Source: Chrysomallon squamiferum
Lineage: Eukaryota > Mollusca > Gastropoda > Neomphalida > Peltospiridae
Direction: 5' to 3'
Assembly: GCA_012295275.1 (NCBI GenBank)
Contig: CM022675.1
Span: forward strand, 4,958,257-5,022,256
Length of the DNA: 64,000 bases
Below the pieces are notes generated by a model. That model was given only the letters and a program-made list of their open reading frames with translations, ran no database searches and had not been told where the DNA came from. Positions 10,590-28,019 of this stretch are shown in pieces (the stretch's first letter is position 1; every line of letters starts with the position of its first letter). A program made the position numbers and the translations under genes.

Positions 10590-11673
10590 ATAATAATAAT
10601 AATAATAATAAGAATAATAATAATAATAAGAAGAAGAAGAAGAAAATGAAGTAGAAAGGAAATTCCATAAATAACGAGAAGATAAAAAGGGAGGTATCGA
10701 TTTTTATAGTGAAAATAGTTAAGAGACTCAAAGGGAATTTTTAATCAAAGTTTTTCTACTACTTTTGTGTGTCAAAACCTTTTATACTGGACAAAACGTT
10801 TTATACAAAACAAATAGATAAAGCTAAGACGTTTGATTTGTGTTTGGTTGAGCTTGTTTATATGAAGAAAGCTGGTAGACAAAACCTCGTGAACGTAACA
10901 AGTAGAGTATGAACGATGTTAGTGATACACGTTCTGAGAAATATAACAAAATGGCCGCTATCCTAGTGTACCTTCAACCGAGATTAAACCCGTTCATTTT
11001 CACTCTACAAAGTAACATTCGTGCAACAAACACAAACATAAGACTTCAGATTTTCCATTTATCCAATTTTTTTTTTTTATTCAACTAGCACTTGAAACAG
11101 AAAATAAAACAATCGTTCGAAAGTGGATAAATATTAATATACCGGATAATCCATTTGAATAGTAGCGAGGTTTTCTGTTTCAGAATAAAGTTAGATCAAT
11201 AGCAATACTCTTAGTATAAAACAGACTTCGAGTACAAAAGAGAAAATGCAAAATGAATAAGAAAAATTATTAAAATAAAATATTAAAATATCCTTAGCTG
11301 ATTATCTTGATTCAATATAATATAAAGAAATGTAATACAAAAATATATGCTTTTCTCATATATTTCACTATATATTCACCTACATACATACACACATACA
11401 TACATGCATATATACATACATACATACATACACATACGTACGTATCTATCTATATCTATATCTATCTATATATATATATAAGTACATACATACATACATA
11501 CTTACATACTTACATACATAAATATACAGACAGTCTTCGGGTAAAATAATATTTATAATAAGTTTGTGCACGAAGTAAAGTTTGTGATGGCTACACCTAG
11601 CGGAAAACTGTAACATAAAACAATCTCGAATTTCGGATTACGGAATTTCGAATAAAGTACTCTTAATCTGTTC

Positions 11674-11723
<50 letters not shown>

Positions 11724-12209
11724 TAATAATAATAAAATAAAATAAGTAAAAACAAAGAAAGAAAAAGAAAAGAATAATAATAATAAATAATCATAATAAC
11801 AAACAAGAAAGAAGAACGAAAGGAAAACGAAAAAAGAAGAAAAAAGTTGATACGAGACACGGCTAGCGAGGATTCCTTCCAGACACAAAATTTTGCATCA
11901 GTTCAGATTAATATTTAAAATGTTAGTGTAAGAACAGATTTGACATGTCACAGAAATAAGGTAAAAAGTCAATCGCGTTGACGAAAAGTTCATTTAGATA
12001 TTAGGATAAAGTCAAATACAAAATACAAAGGTAAAAATAATAATACAAATATGCAAACAATAAAATACGGTATTAACCTATTAACATAGTGTTTACAACA
12101 ACAACAACAACATCAAAATAAATCAATCAGTAATAAAATCTCAAAACATAACATTAAATATTAAAAATAAAAATGATATGAGGCACTGTTAATACATAAA
12201 TAATAATAA

Positions 12210-12269
<60 letters not shown>

Positions 12270-12310
12270 TCATGATCATCAAAAGTGGTATGAGACACTG
12301 TTAAGATGGA
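10298..12310. other. Downstream flank of copy 2, repeat-rich, no gene seen
   Basis: Holds GT/GA (10397-10456), ACT/ATA (10530-10640), CATA (11380-11520) and ATA (11675-11720, 12199-12267) repeats. The segments 11100-11680 and 11990-12060 align with 22330-22910 and 22970-23040 downstream of copy 3, marking a segmental duplication. Confidence 0.7.
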
Positions 12311-12614
12311 TTATAAAAAACTCATCATAGCAGACGACAAATTTTGCATCAAAATATCGATCGAGTTACTACTGACATTCTTTTCTATCATAATTTTCCA
12401 GAACAAAATAAAAATTTCCACTGCCTTTAGAAACGTTGTCGTTGTTGTCGGAATTGTCGTGGACGTTATCAGAGATTTCTGATTTCCTAGTAGGAATTTG
12501 ATTGTTAGACGAGGCAGTATATCTACACAGACTGGGGTGTGGTAAATCGGAAGTAACGGTATCAGCGATGTCGTAGCGGTCGCTGTCAGGTTCGTTAAGA
12601 TGGTTATACACTTC

Positions 12615-17436
<4,822 letters not shown>

Positions 17437-17720
17437 TATTTCTTTTTGTTTTCTTCGGTGTTACTATAATTTACGAAATTTCTTACACAAGACGATGTAA
17501 AAAGATGTTTGCTTAAACCGACCAGGAAGTAGATATTAATAGAAAGAAAGGATACAGATCACGAGGTAAAACTTGTCAACTGAAACGTTCAGCCCAGACA
17601 GCTAGCAGCCTCACAATAAACGTTTATGAATGGATACTTAGGTTACAGAAGACACTGTTTGTAATGTTATGTTAGTATAGTTATAAGTGAGGCGTCCATT
17701 TTGCTAATGTAAGTTGTATA
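17437..17720 (-). promoter_or_regulatory. Conserved upstream region of copy 2
   Basis: Aligns along its length with 7757-8070 of copy 1, including an AGGAAGT ETS-like site (plus 17524-17530) and the block near aagacgatgtaaaaa. Conservation in otherwise repeat-rich flanks suggests a shared promoter, or recent duplication. The A/T box is weaker than in copy 1. Confidence 0.5.
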
Positions 17721-17729
17721 AATTACTTT

Positions 17730-17975
17730 GACACATACATACATACATACATGCATACATACATACATACATATATATATACATACATACATACATACAG
17801 ACAATCAAACATACTTACAAACATACATACATACATACATAACACATACATACATACATACATGCTTACATACATACATGCATACATACATACATACATA
17901 CATATATACATACATACATATATACATACATACATACATACATAAAGACAATCAAACATACTTACATGCATAATG

Positions 17976-18007
<32 letters not shown>

Positions 18008-18062
18008 CATACATACATATATACAGACAGACAATCAAACATACTTACATGCATAATGCACA
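17730..18062. repeat. (ACAT)n array with nested longer repeat
   Basis: Tetranucleotide ACAT runs interrupted by a recurring agacaatcaaacatacttac block (near 17799, 17945 and 18030), so a longer unit is superimposed. Confidence 0.9.
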
Positions 18063-19222
18063 CATACACAAATACGTAAATATAAACACGCACCCAGCCT
18101 ATTTTTAGATACATACGTATCCCCAGCTTATTTTTAGATGCACACTTATTTCCAGCTAGTTGTTTTATACATAGGTATTCCAAGTTTGTTTTTGTATACA
18201 CGTATTTACAGTTATTTTTATCTACACGCGTTCTTACCTGTTTTGGTGAACATCTGTTCACAGCTAAGTTTCAGTATAACCACGTAAGATTACAGAGAGA
18301 ACAGACAATATTAGATTAAAAACCAGTGACTCCTTCAGTTCTTTGCAAAGCTTATAAATACGAGAAGTTTCCATTTCTAAAAAAAATAAATAAGAAACTA
18401 AAAAAAATCTATATACCTGTCACATTTATTTAAAAACAATTAATATTAAGAATGTAAATTTCAAGCATTCGAGTACATTTTGCTGGTTTTAAAAATAACT
18501 TACCAACTAAAATGCAATTTTTGAAGATCTGTGCAATATAAATAATAAAAACAGTTGTAATGTAGTTTATGTATTTTAAAAATTCTTTAAATAAAATTAA
18601 TCTTTGTCTGCAGATAAATATTTCAAATTCATTCAGTTTCAAATTCTACTTCTCTGTTCTGTGATTTTCGTTTGAGGATTGTTTGAAACAAAATCAAGTC
18701 GCTTGTGTTGTTTATGTTTAGTGATGGCAGTCACACTCCATACTACAAAACTACTTGTTTCACTTTGTTAAACTAGAAACTTTGAAGTTGACGAATGTCA
18801 GGTCTCCCAGGTAGTAATGAGATAACAACGTGTTTTGTCACATTTTTGTACTCACCACGTTTTATAACTTAATTGATAGTAAGTGATATACTGCAACATC
18901 TCATTAGGAAAAAAAAAATAAAAGAAGAAAAGTTTAAACCAAGACAAGCTGAATGAACTCGACTGTGTGAAAAAGGAAAACATATTCAGCGTAACTTGCT
19001 GATCTGCGCCATCTTAAAAATGAGCTGCGCATTCATAGATCATGTGACTGCGCAACAACATCGAAATTGCGCAAAGCTTCTCCTGCCCGTTTTACCGATT
19101 CTGCGCTATTTTGTGATGCGGTTTTAGCACGTACCATTAATGTACTAGACCGAACTATGGGACCAGCTGTAAAGATCAGTTCAAAACCATGCAGACTGGT
19201 GTCATATAATAATAATATATAT
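18063..19222. other. Intergenic, no gene seen
   Basis: AT-rich sequence without supported exons. A ~31-bp block at 18998-19028 matches 21660-21690 in inverted orientation. Confidence 0.5.
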
Positions 19223-19532
19223 AACCCGAGGTTCCGCTGTATATTGACAAAGCGAATTTAAAAAATATATATATATATATATACATACATACATATATAC
19301 AGGTACTGGAGCAATTATTAAACACTGCGGCGAGTGAATGAACGCCACGCGGCTTGAAAGAGTAGTTCCGGTCTGGTGAGGACAACATCGGGAGCGCGAT
19401 CTATGAAAATAGCGTCGGGAAAAAACTTCCGTTGTTCTGGTTTTTCCGGATTTCAGGACGCCGGATAATTGATCTGCTACCTGTATATATATTTTAAATT
19501 CGCTTTGTCAGTTTACAGTTGAACCTCGGGTT
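19223..19532. mobile_element. Nested inverted repeats, MITE-like
   Basis: Outer arms 19223-19260 and 19495-19532 are inverted copies (about 34 of 38 matching). Between them, flanked by TA-rich runs, is a second inverted pair, 19300-19319 and 19464-19483. Termini such as cag-t-gaacctcgggtt and caggta...ttatccgg recall pogo/Tigger-type ends and TA insertion. No transposase is present. Confidence 0.6.
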
Positions 19533-20334
19533 AAGAACTAAAAAGAAGCGATATCAGACACACGAACACCACTCTCATTTTTTGCAACTATTTCTTTCTT
19601 AACCTCTACTTGATGCGTTTATACTTTCCACCAGCATTATCGCTTTCACTTTTTGTTTTCTTGGACGCCATATTGGATAAGGTATAATAAAAAATATAAA
19701 AAAGCAGCAACACCCTAAGAAATGAGAACGCACAATTTGAATGCAACAGCTATTGAGCTGCAACTGCGTATCGAAGACTAAAGGCCCTAATTCATTTGAA
19801 TATATATTTGCTATAGGGCATTTCTATAATCCTTTCTTTGACCTCGGTTCTGACGTAAGCATCTATTCTTATCTTTTCTAGATGTTGACGTCAAATTCAC
19901 GTGGGTGTGTGTGTTAGAAATAAAAATAAAATTTACCAGTTCAGTTTTTCCCTGTACATTTTATTTAATAATTATCAGTGATGATCTGTCGATGTCCCGG
20001 TACTCATTAATTTCCGTTTATTACGATTCCTTAAAGTTTTTATATTTTCTCAAGACTGAAGATTGATTATGTTAAAAGTAGATGGTCTTGTATACAAATA
20101 TTTATTTCAATGTGATGCTCTAATATGATTATAAAACAAACATTCTGATACAAAATGGAATTCATCTTCAGTGCCTCCACTGTCTCTCATAAACACACAC
20201 ACACAAACAACAGATGTACAGACACACACACACACACACACAACAAAACTGCAATGGGTCCACTAAGGAGGTTCGATCCTACGTGTCAAGTATCCCATAC
20301 AAACTCTCTACTGATCGAGCTTAATCTCAATTCA

Positions 20335-21112
20335 TATCGCTGTGGTATTACAATACTTGAAAATACGTTGTGGGTATTACAGTTCTAGTAAATACCTTGT
20401 GGGTATTACAATACTAGTAAATACGTTGTGGGTATTACAACACTAGTAAATACGTTGTGTGTATTACAATACTAGTAAATACGTTATGGGTATTACAATG
20501 CTAGTAAATACGTTATGGGTATTACAATGCTAAGTAAATACGTTGTGGGTATTACAATGCTAGTAAATACGTTGTGTGTATTACAATACTAGTAAATACG
20601 TTGTGGTATTACAATACTAGTAAATACGTTGTGGGTATTACATTACTAGTAAATACGTTGTGGGTATTACAATACTAGTAAATACGTTGTTGGTATTACA
20701 AAGCTAGTAAATACGTTGTGGGTATTACAACACTAGTAAATACGTTGTGATATTACAATACTAGTAAATACGTTGTGCATATTACAATATTAGTAAATAC
20801 GTTGTGGGTATTAAAATACTACTAAATACGTTGTGGGTATTACAATACGTTGTGGGTATTACAATACTAGTAAATACGTTGTGGGTATTACAATACTAGT
20901 AAATACGTTGTGGGTATTACAATACTAGTAAACTAGTAAATACGTTGTGGGTATTACAATACTAGTAAATACGTTGTGGGTATTACAATACTAGTAAATA
21001 CGTTGTGGGTATTACAATACTAGTAAATACGTTGTGGGTATTACAATACTAGTAAATACGTTGTGGGTATTACAATACTAGTAAATACGTTGTGGGTCTT
21101 ACAATGCTAGTA
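20335..21112. repeat. 29-bp minisatellite, about 26 units
   Basis: Unit gtaaatacgttgtgggtatt + acaatacta, repeated head to tail with few changes and a few shortened units. Ends in an (AAAT)n run. Confidence 0.95.
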
Positions 21113-21129
21113 AATAAATAAATAAATAA

Positions 21130-22250
21130 ATAAATTATATTTTAAATAAATATATTGGCGTCACACATTATGGTTAAGGATCATGGAGATAATAATATGA
21201 AACCCGCTGAATGGTCTACTCTTACCAAATACAAAAACAAACCAGCAAGTGATCTCTTATATACATTTTCCCATAGAAAGAAAATTACATAGATAGAATT
21301 ATTTTTAAAATAAATTTTAGTTATAACAATATTTGTATTTGTAGTTCATAAACATATTTTATTCTTGCAGTGATCAGGTGAAATGAAGAAGTTCTCCTAT
21401 TTAATATGTACTCCATTACAGACTGCTCACGTTTTAGAAACCCTACTCTCATCTCGATGTTAACAAAAAAAGCGTCTCATAACTGCAGCGCAGAACTTAC
21501 CAACCAGTTAGACATGTCTACATCCCGGGACTTTTTTTTATTCTACGTCCCGGTACCAAACAAAACAGATTTGTCGACTTCCCTGGTCGACACCAGTGAA
21601 GCATACAACTGAGATCTATGGACGAGTGTGAGTGCAAAGTGATTTGACTCGAGAAAACCGCGCAGTTTTAAGATAGCGCAGATCGGCAAATACCGGACAA
21701 CACTCCCACACGAATTACATAAGACAGTTGTTACCCACGTGACCTCATCTGTCCCCATCTCTTAGTGTCACACAGTTTATCTTTCTTGTTCTTTCTTTTT
21801 CCGTCTCATTGTTATACATATCATTAACAATTGTCATTGTTATTATTATTATCTTTCTTTCTTTCTTTTTAAATTTACAAATAAATATATATTATCTGTG
21901 AGAAATATGTGATTGATAATACTGGTTTGAGATCAAAGTCACTGTGTTACTTAAAATCTGCTGTTTGTTGTAATCAGTTAACTGAAACTTCAGGATTTGT
22001 TTCCTGATGGACCCAGTCTGTCAAGTTTCAAAAGCAGTCATGCTAAGATGGCGAAATATCAAGAACAATTAAAACAGTTAAACTCGTCACTCTCAAAGTC
22101 TGACTTCATTCAGTGGAGTTTGTTAGTACAGCTTGAATTTATTTTGTGAAAAAAAAAGCAAAGTTGTGGTAAATCTCGGTTCTAGAAAATCTACTTTTAA
22201 AATGTTAAAATCTTGACCTGAGATGGTAAAGTAATATAAGACACGTAAAC

Positions 22251-22297
<47 letters not shown>

Positions 22298-22900
22298 GTG
22301 TACAGTGATATCAGTAAAATAGTTAATAGTTATGAACTGTTTAATGTTTAATTTTTAAAACAGAGAATAAATCAGGCTTTCGAAAGTCAGTAAAAATAGA
22401 TCAAATCAAAATGGCGGACCGAAAACATAGGTACTTATCTATTTTCAGTTATTTCATTAAAGAATCGGACAATAATTTTAAAGTAACATAGTTTAAGCAA
22501 TTTTTCTGTGGCTGTTAACGGACTGTAAATACAACTAGCTTCAGTAAAAATGTTAGTATACATGCTTATAGTATATACATATATATAAAACATGCTTCCA
22601 GTACGACACGGAAAACTCAAAATGAATAAGAAGAATTATTAAAATAAAAAAATAAAATATCTAGTTGATTATATATATATTATGTAATATAAAGTAATGT
22701 AATATAAAGGTACATTTTTTTTCTACATTGATGTTTTTTTTTCATTTATTGTTTACTATATACATATACAAATACACATAGAGACACACAGAGACATACA
22801 TACAAATGTATAATACATTTCTGCATGAAGTAACATCTGTGATTGCTATATCTATTAAGACTTCGGAATTTCGAATAAAGTTTCCTTAACCTTTCATAAT
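21130..22900. other. Intergenic; CG/GT microsatellite, no gene seen
   Basis: Contains (GC)n(GT)n at about 22250-22291 and the copy 3 downstream flank. No supported exons. Confidence 0.6.
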
Positions 22901-23273
22901 AATAGCAATAAAATAAAATAAAATAATAAAAAATTAAATAAATAAATAAATAAATAAATAGTTCAATTAGATGTTAGGATCAAAAACAAATACAAAATAA
23001 AAGGCAAAAATAATGAAACAAACAAAACAAACAATAAAAGGGTGTTGAGATACAATTAACACTGAGTTTAAAACAACAAATACAATAACAACAACAATAA
23101 AAAAAAAAAAAAAAAATTAAAAAGCTGTAATATGAAAACAAACAAACAAAAACAAATTTCATTAAAATTAAATTACATTTGAGAAGTGGTATTATACACT
23201 GTTAAGTTCAATTTTAGAAAAAGGAAAAAGAAGAAGAAGAATAAGAAAAAAATGGAGTAAAGAGACACTCTTT

Positions 23274-24132
23274 TCAATCAGAATTTTCCAGAACAAAATA
23301 AAAATGTCCACTGCCTTCAGAAACGTTGTCGTTGTTGTCGGAATTGTCGTGGACGTTATCAGAGATTTCTGATTTTCTAGTTGGAATTTGATTGTTAGAC
23401 GAGGCAGTTAGTCTATACAGACTGGGGAGTGGTAAATCGGAAGTAACAGCATCAGCGATGTCGTAGAGGTCGCTGTCAGGTTGGTTAAGATGGTCATACA
23501 GTTCTGATGTTGTTGTTGCTGTTGGAGGTTTTCTGTCCATGCTGTCGTAGTCTACAGAATCAACGAGGTGGTTGTAGACGTCAGATACAGTTGCAGTTGT
23601 CTTTTCTTTGTTTGTGCTGTCGTAGTCGCTGTCATTGTCGACACCAAGCCTGTTGTAGACATCAGACGTAGCTGTTTTCTTTTTCTTATCACATGTATCG
23701 TAGTCACCGTCGTTGTCCCCAGCAAGGTGGTTGTAGATGTTAGATCTACTATGTGTTGTAGCTGTTGTATCTGTTGTGTTGTAGTCTCCATCATGGCTGC
23801 ATGAGAGGTGACTCTCCATTTCAGACGTTGTAGTAGTTGCAGTTTTGATATCCGCTCTGTCGTAGTCGTCATCGTTGTCGTCAGCAGTAGATATGTTACT
23901 GGGAACTGCTTTAACATCTGCGATGTCGTAGTCGTTATCATTTCTGTTTTCCATGTTGACAGTAACTCCGTTTGGGACGTTGTAATAAACACTGTGGTTT
24001 GCTTGATTTTCTGATTCAAATTCATAATCTGCCGACGTTGATGTCGTTGTTGCCTCATAATTCAGATTTGTGTTCTTAAGATTAATTCTTGATTCTGGTA
24101 ACTTCTGAGTTTTAAAACAAAATCGATGTGTT
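23274..24132 (-). CDS. Copy 3 cytoplasmic tail exon (longest tail)
   Basis: Open from the acceptor at 24133-24134 to TGA at 23276-23274. Carries DYEFE, YYNV, DYDIAD, DYDRAD, DYNTTD, IYNHL, DYDTCD, VYNRL, DYDSTN, VYNHL, DYDSMD, LYDHL, LYDIAD, then a C-terminal segment with SLYRL and FYFVLEN that copy 1 has lost and copy 2 has only after its stop. Best reference for the ancestral tail. Confidence 0.82.
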
Positions 24133-24240
24133 CTGAGAAGAAATTAAAATGAAAAATTCAAAAAAATTGTATACTACATATATGTAGAAACAAACATACC
24201 TACATATATACAAACACAGTAGAATATTTCATATTATTCA

Positions 24241-24273
<33 letters not shown>

Positions 24274-24313
24274 TAATGAACAAAAAAAAAAAAAAAAACA
24301 CAAAAAAACGTAA

Positions 24314-24389
24314 TGTTTAGTCCACAATAAAATCACAACAGCAACAAATAATATTAGTACGACAGCAGCAACACCACCACCAACAAGAG
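24314..24389 (-). CDS. Copy 3 transmembrane exon
   Basis: LVGGGVAAVVLILFVAVVIL then LWTK, acceptor gtag after a long T tract. The expected donor at 24313-24312 is TT where copies 1, 2 and 4 have GT. Without splicing, translation continues briefly into the intron and stops. Confidence 0.8.
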
Positions 24390-24392
24390 CTA

Positions 24393-24426
<34 letters not shown>

Positions 24427-24503
24427 ATAGTATTTTATTATTATTATTTTACACGTAACATCTGTTTGATTACGAAGAAACTAATAAATACTAACAAACT
24501 AAC

Positions 24504-24728
24504 CTGGCATGTTTTGTCTGTTGTCAGCCTGTGCGCTGCTTTTAGGTGGAGTTATGTTCCTTTCGTTTGACTGAGAAGTTGACACTGGACTCATGTTCTC
24601 TGTAGTAAACTGTGCTAACTCTTTCTCAGGTGCTGAAGTCATCGAATTTGGGTTTTTCGTGTTTGTTGTAGTAGTTGAGGATTCTGCAGTTGTTGACGAT
24701 GCCTTTGCTGAAGATTTTGTGTTTTTAT
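24504..24728 (-). CDS. Copy 3 Ser/Thr-rich stalk exon
   Basis: 225 nt, phase 1-1, open, rich in Ser, Thr, Asn and Pro (for example SSTTAESSTTTTNTKNP). Good acceptor (attgcag) and donor (G/GTTAGT). Confidence 0.78.
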
Positions 24729-24839
24729 CTGCAATAAAGTTAAGCAAGTCAGAATCTAAACGGGAGAGATGTCCATATAACAAGAATAATGAAGAAAGAA
24801 CTGAGTAAAAAATGAAAAAAGAGAAAAATATGTTACAAA

Positions 24840-24866
24840 ACTACAGCAACAACAACACTAACAATC

Positions 24867-24932
<66 letters not shown>
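24840..24932. repeat. (ATA)n microsatellite
   Basis: Pure ATA run from about 24869 in the intron between the copy 3 stalk and second CTLD exon. Confidence 0.95.
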
Positions 24933-24933
<1 letters not shown>

Positions 24934-25046
24934 TAATGATAATTAATTGTTTATAATTGTTTATAGGTTTTCTAGTGGAGATATAGAGTAATGAACAGTT
25001 ATTTGTTTGTTTGTTTGTTTGTTGTTTGTGTGTACACGATACTCAC

Positions 25047-25171
25047 ACTTTTGACATGCCACACTGTCGTTCACTTCATTTTATATCCCCAATAACGTGA
25101 TTCTTTTTTCAGTACAAAGCTTTCCTGTTTTTCGTTATTGGAATAATCGGAATGTACCGAAAACTCTTCAC
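25047..25171 (-). pseudogene. Copy 3 CTLD second exon with 1-nt frameshift
   Basis: Starts GEEFSVHSDYSNN and should end NEVNDSVACQK at T/GTGAGT. Length 125 rather than a multiple of three; one A appears missing in AAAATGAAG. A homopolymer assembly error is possible. Confidence 0.7.
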
Positions 25172-25309
25172 CTGTGTATGAAATCAAATTATTTTGTGAT
25201 TAAAAATACGTATACATCAACATTTCAAAATTAAAACAACTACTACCACACCACTGCTGTCACTTCAAATCAGACGTGACAGATTCTTCTGATATTACTA
25301 ACACAACTG

Positions 25310-26065
25310 TATACTACTGCGTACACAACACATAGAGACACACATACAGACACACATAGACATATACATGTACGCATACTTACACAAATACAAACACAGA
25401 TACATAAACACATCACACACATACATATACACATGTATACACACATACATACATATAAAGACAAACACATAGAGACACACACATATATATATATATATAC
25501 ACACATATAGACACATACAGACACATACACATAAAGACACATACACACGCATATTTACACATACAGATATACATACATATACACATACAGACACACATAG
25601 AGTCACTGATACAGTCACGCATACAGACACATATACATACAGACACACATAAAGACACACATAGTCACATACAAACACACATACAGACACATACACATAC
25701 ACACAGATACATACATAAAAACAGGCACACATATATACACACATACAGACACACATACAATCACACATAGATACGCACATACAGACACACATACAGACAT
25801 ACATAGATACACACATACAGACACACATACAGGCTCACATACATTATACACATAGAGAGACATATACAGTCACTCATATAGACACACATACCGACACATA
25901 CACATACAGACACATACATACATACATACACATACACAGACACAGATACAGACACATACATACAGACACAAATATATAAACACATATAGACACAAATACT
26001 TACACAAAAAATATACACATACAGACATACCTACACACACTCATTCAAACACACATACATGTTAG
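25310..26065. repeat. Cryptic CA-rich array (ACATACAGACAC-type)
   Basis: Degenerate ACAC/ACAT/CAGA mixture filling an intron of copy 3. The long Cys/Val/Tyr-rich open frames on the minus strand are artefacts. Confidence 0.9.
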
Positions 26066-26783
26066 TTCATTCACTGGTTGTAACCGACCTATTCACACTT
26101 TGATAACACTATTCTGGCTTCAAAAGGTTACATTTCAAAGACTGTCTTCATCGGACCAGTACTTCAGGATATAACAGCCAGCGAAATCTGACATGTTTGG
26201 ACAATATTGACAATATGGTCCTTAGAGCACAAGATTTCATCAACAATTTGACCGATGTTTATGAAGTCAAAAAAAGAATTCCATGAAATGCCAAAATCCA
26301 GATATTTAGCCAAAGATCATGCCCATAACAGTTTCAGATTTTGATTAACACGAAATTTACCAGAATTGTAGCCTAGGATATCAATAATATAATATAATAT
26401 AATATAAAATAATATAATATAATATAATATAATATAACATCAGAGATATAATATTCCTCATAAGTCAGCAATACAAAATTAAAATATGAATACATACATA
26501 CATACATACATACATACACACATACACACATATACAAATACACATAAATACAATACATACATTACATTCGTAAATACAAATATTTGTTACATATAATTTT
26601 ATTTGTAAGAGAAAATAAATAAATTAATTAATTAATAACACGATGTAATAATTTTATTACCGTCGATCCATCGCCATTCAGACTTTCTCTGCAGACCCAC
26701 CCAGTATTTGCTTTGTTCTCGCTGTCACAGTAGAGTTGTCAAGTCTGACACTGAACTGTTTTTTACTTTGTTTTTTACTTTGA

Positions 26784-27765
26784 GCTAGGGTTAGGGTTAG
26801 AGATAGGGTTATGGTTAAGGTTAGGGTTAGGGTTAGGGTTAGGGTTAGCAATAGAACTAGGGCTACTTAAATTTTATTACAAATGTTATGCTTATCAAAG
26901 AAATGATATGTTTGTCGTGCTAAGAATTAGCCTTAGTACAAGAATTAATGTTGCTGACTTGTGTAGAATTACTTTTAGAAACTGAGCTAGGGCTAGGGTT
27001 AGAGTTAGGGTTAGCCTTAGAGCTAGGGTGTTCTAAGTTTTATGCTTATGTGACCAATAATAAGACTGTAAAGATTGCAAGTAGCCTTAGAATGAAAATT
27101 AATGTTGCGAACTTGCGTAGATTTAGTAATAGATGCTGATCTAGTGTTAGGGTTAGAGTTAGGGATAGCCTTAGACCAAGTGTTTTCTAAATTGTATTAC
27201 AAGTAAAATGCTTTACATCAGAAATAATATGTGTGACACGATAACAAGTAGCCATAGTATAAGAACTAATGTTGCAGACTTGCGTATAATTAGTTTTAGA
27301 AACTGAGCTAGGGTTAGGGTTAGGGTTAGGGTTAGGGTTAGGGTTAGGGTTAGGGTTAGGGTTAGGGTTAGGGTTAGGGTTAGGTTAGGGTTAGGGTTAG
27401 GGTTAGCCATAGAACTACGGTTACCTACATTTTGGTACAAGTGTTATGCTTATATCAGAAATAATATGTTTGTCGTGATAAGAAGTAGCGTTAGTACAAG
27501 AATTAATGTTGCTGACTTGTGTAGAATTAGTTTTAGAAACTGAGCTAGGGCTAGGGTTAGTGTTAGGGTTAGGGTTAGAGTTATGGTTAGCCATAGAGCT
27601 AATGTTATCTAAATTTTATTACAAGTGTTATGCTTATCTCAGAAATAATATGTTTGTCATGATAAGAACTAGCCTTAGTACAAGAAATAATGTTAATGAC
27701 TTGTGTAGGGTTGCTTTTGGAAACTGAGCTAGGGTTAGGCTTAGCGTTCGCGTTAGGATTGTAAT
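26784..27765. repeat. Interstitial telomeric TTAGGG repeats in a higher-order satellite
   Basis: Six blocks start with GAGCTAGGG or near variants at about 26784, 26981, 27139, 27302, 27538 and 27722. Each has a run of TTAGGG and degenerate forms, then a shared non-telomeric segment (ttatgcttat ... gttgctgacttgtgtagaat). The cleanest run is 27309-27406, about 16 units with one TTAGG. The left border cuts the copy 3 CTLD exon, next to a duplicated gttttttacttt. Confidence 0.92.
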
Positions 27766-28019
27766 AATAATAATAAATAAATAAATAAATAAAAAGGAAT
27801 GCATGAGAATATATAAATATCGCTAAGTCGGTTTATAGTTATAACTTTAATAACATCTAAATAAATACTTTAATTTCAGTTTATAATCACTTGAACTGAA
27901 CATCATTTTAATAAAATGGAAATAAAATATTTTGCAAAGTAATCTGAGCATTACTTATAGCAAAACAAAATCATAAATAATATTTTAAAATAATTATAAT
28001 TTTTACTCTCTTAAAAGAA

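Larger units (their letters stand above)
23274..26784 (-). pseudogene. Receptor copy 3: 5'-truncated, longest tail, broken donor
   Basis: Preserved exons (minus): 26661 to about 26784, end of first CTLD half (KYWVGLQRKSEWRWIDG); 25047-25171, second CTLD half; 24504-24728, stalk; 24314-24389, TM; 23274-24132, tail. Lesions: the first exon is cut by telomeric repeats at about 26784 and has an in-frame TGA; the second CTLD exon is 125 nt, one short, shifting frame in an A-run before NEVNDSVACQK; the TM donor reads TT instead of GT. The tail itself is open for about 285 residues to a TGA and is the longest in the family. No signal peptide, WSC or linker exon exists upstream. Confidence 0.8.

Noticed and set aside
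17723-18034. Long Cys/Val/Met/Tyr-rich open frames in ACAT repeats
   Set aside because: Translations of tetranucleotide repeats, open on both strands; same for 25270-26018 and 35298-36287.
20335-21112. CRISPR array
   Set aside because: 29-bp repeats are directly adjacent with no unique spacers, and the genome is eukaryotic.
27213-27440. Leu-Thr repeat protein
   Set aside because: Reverse translation of TTAGGG repeats.
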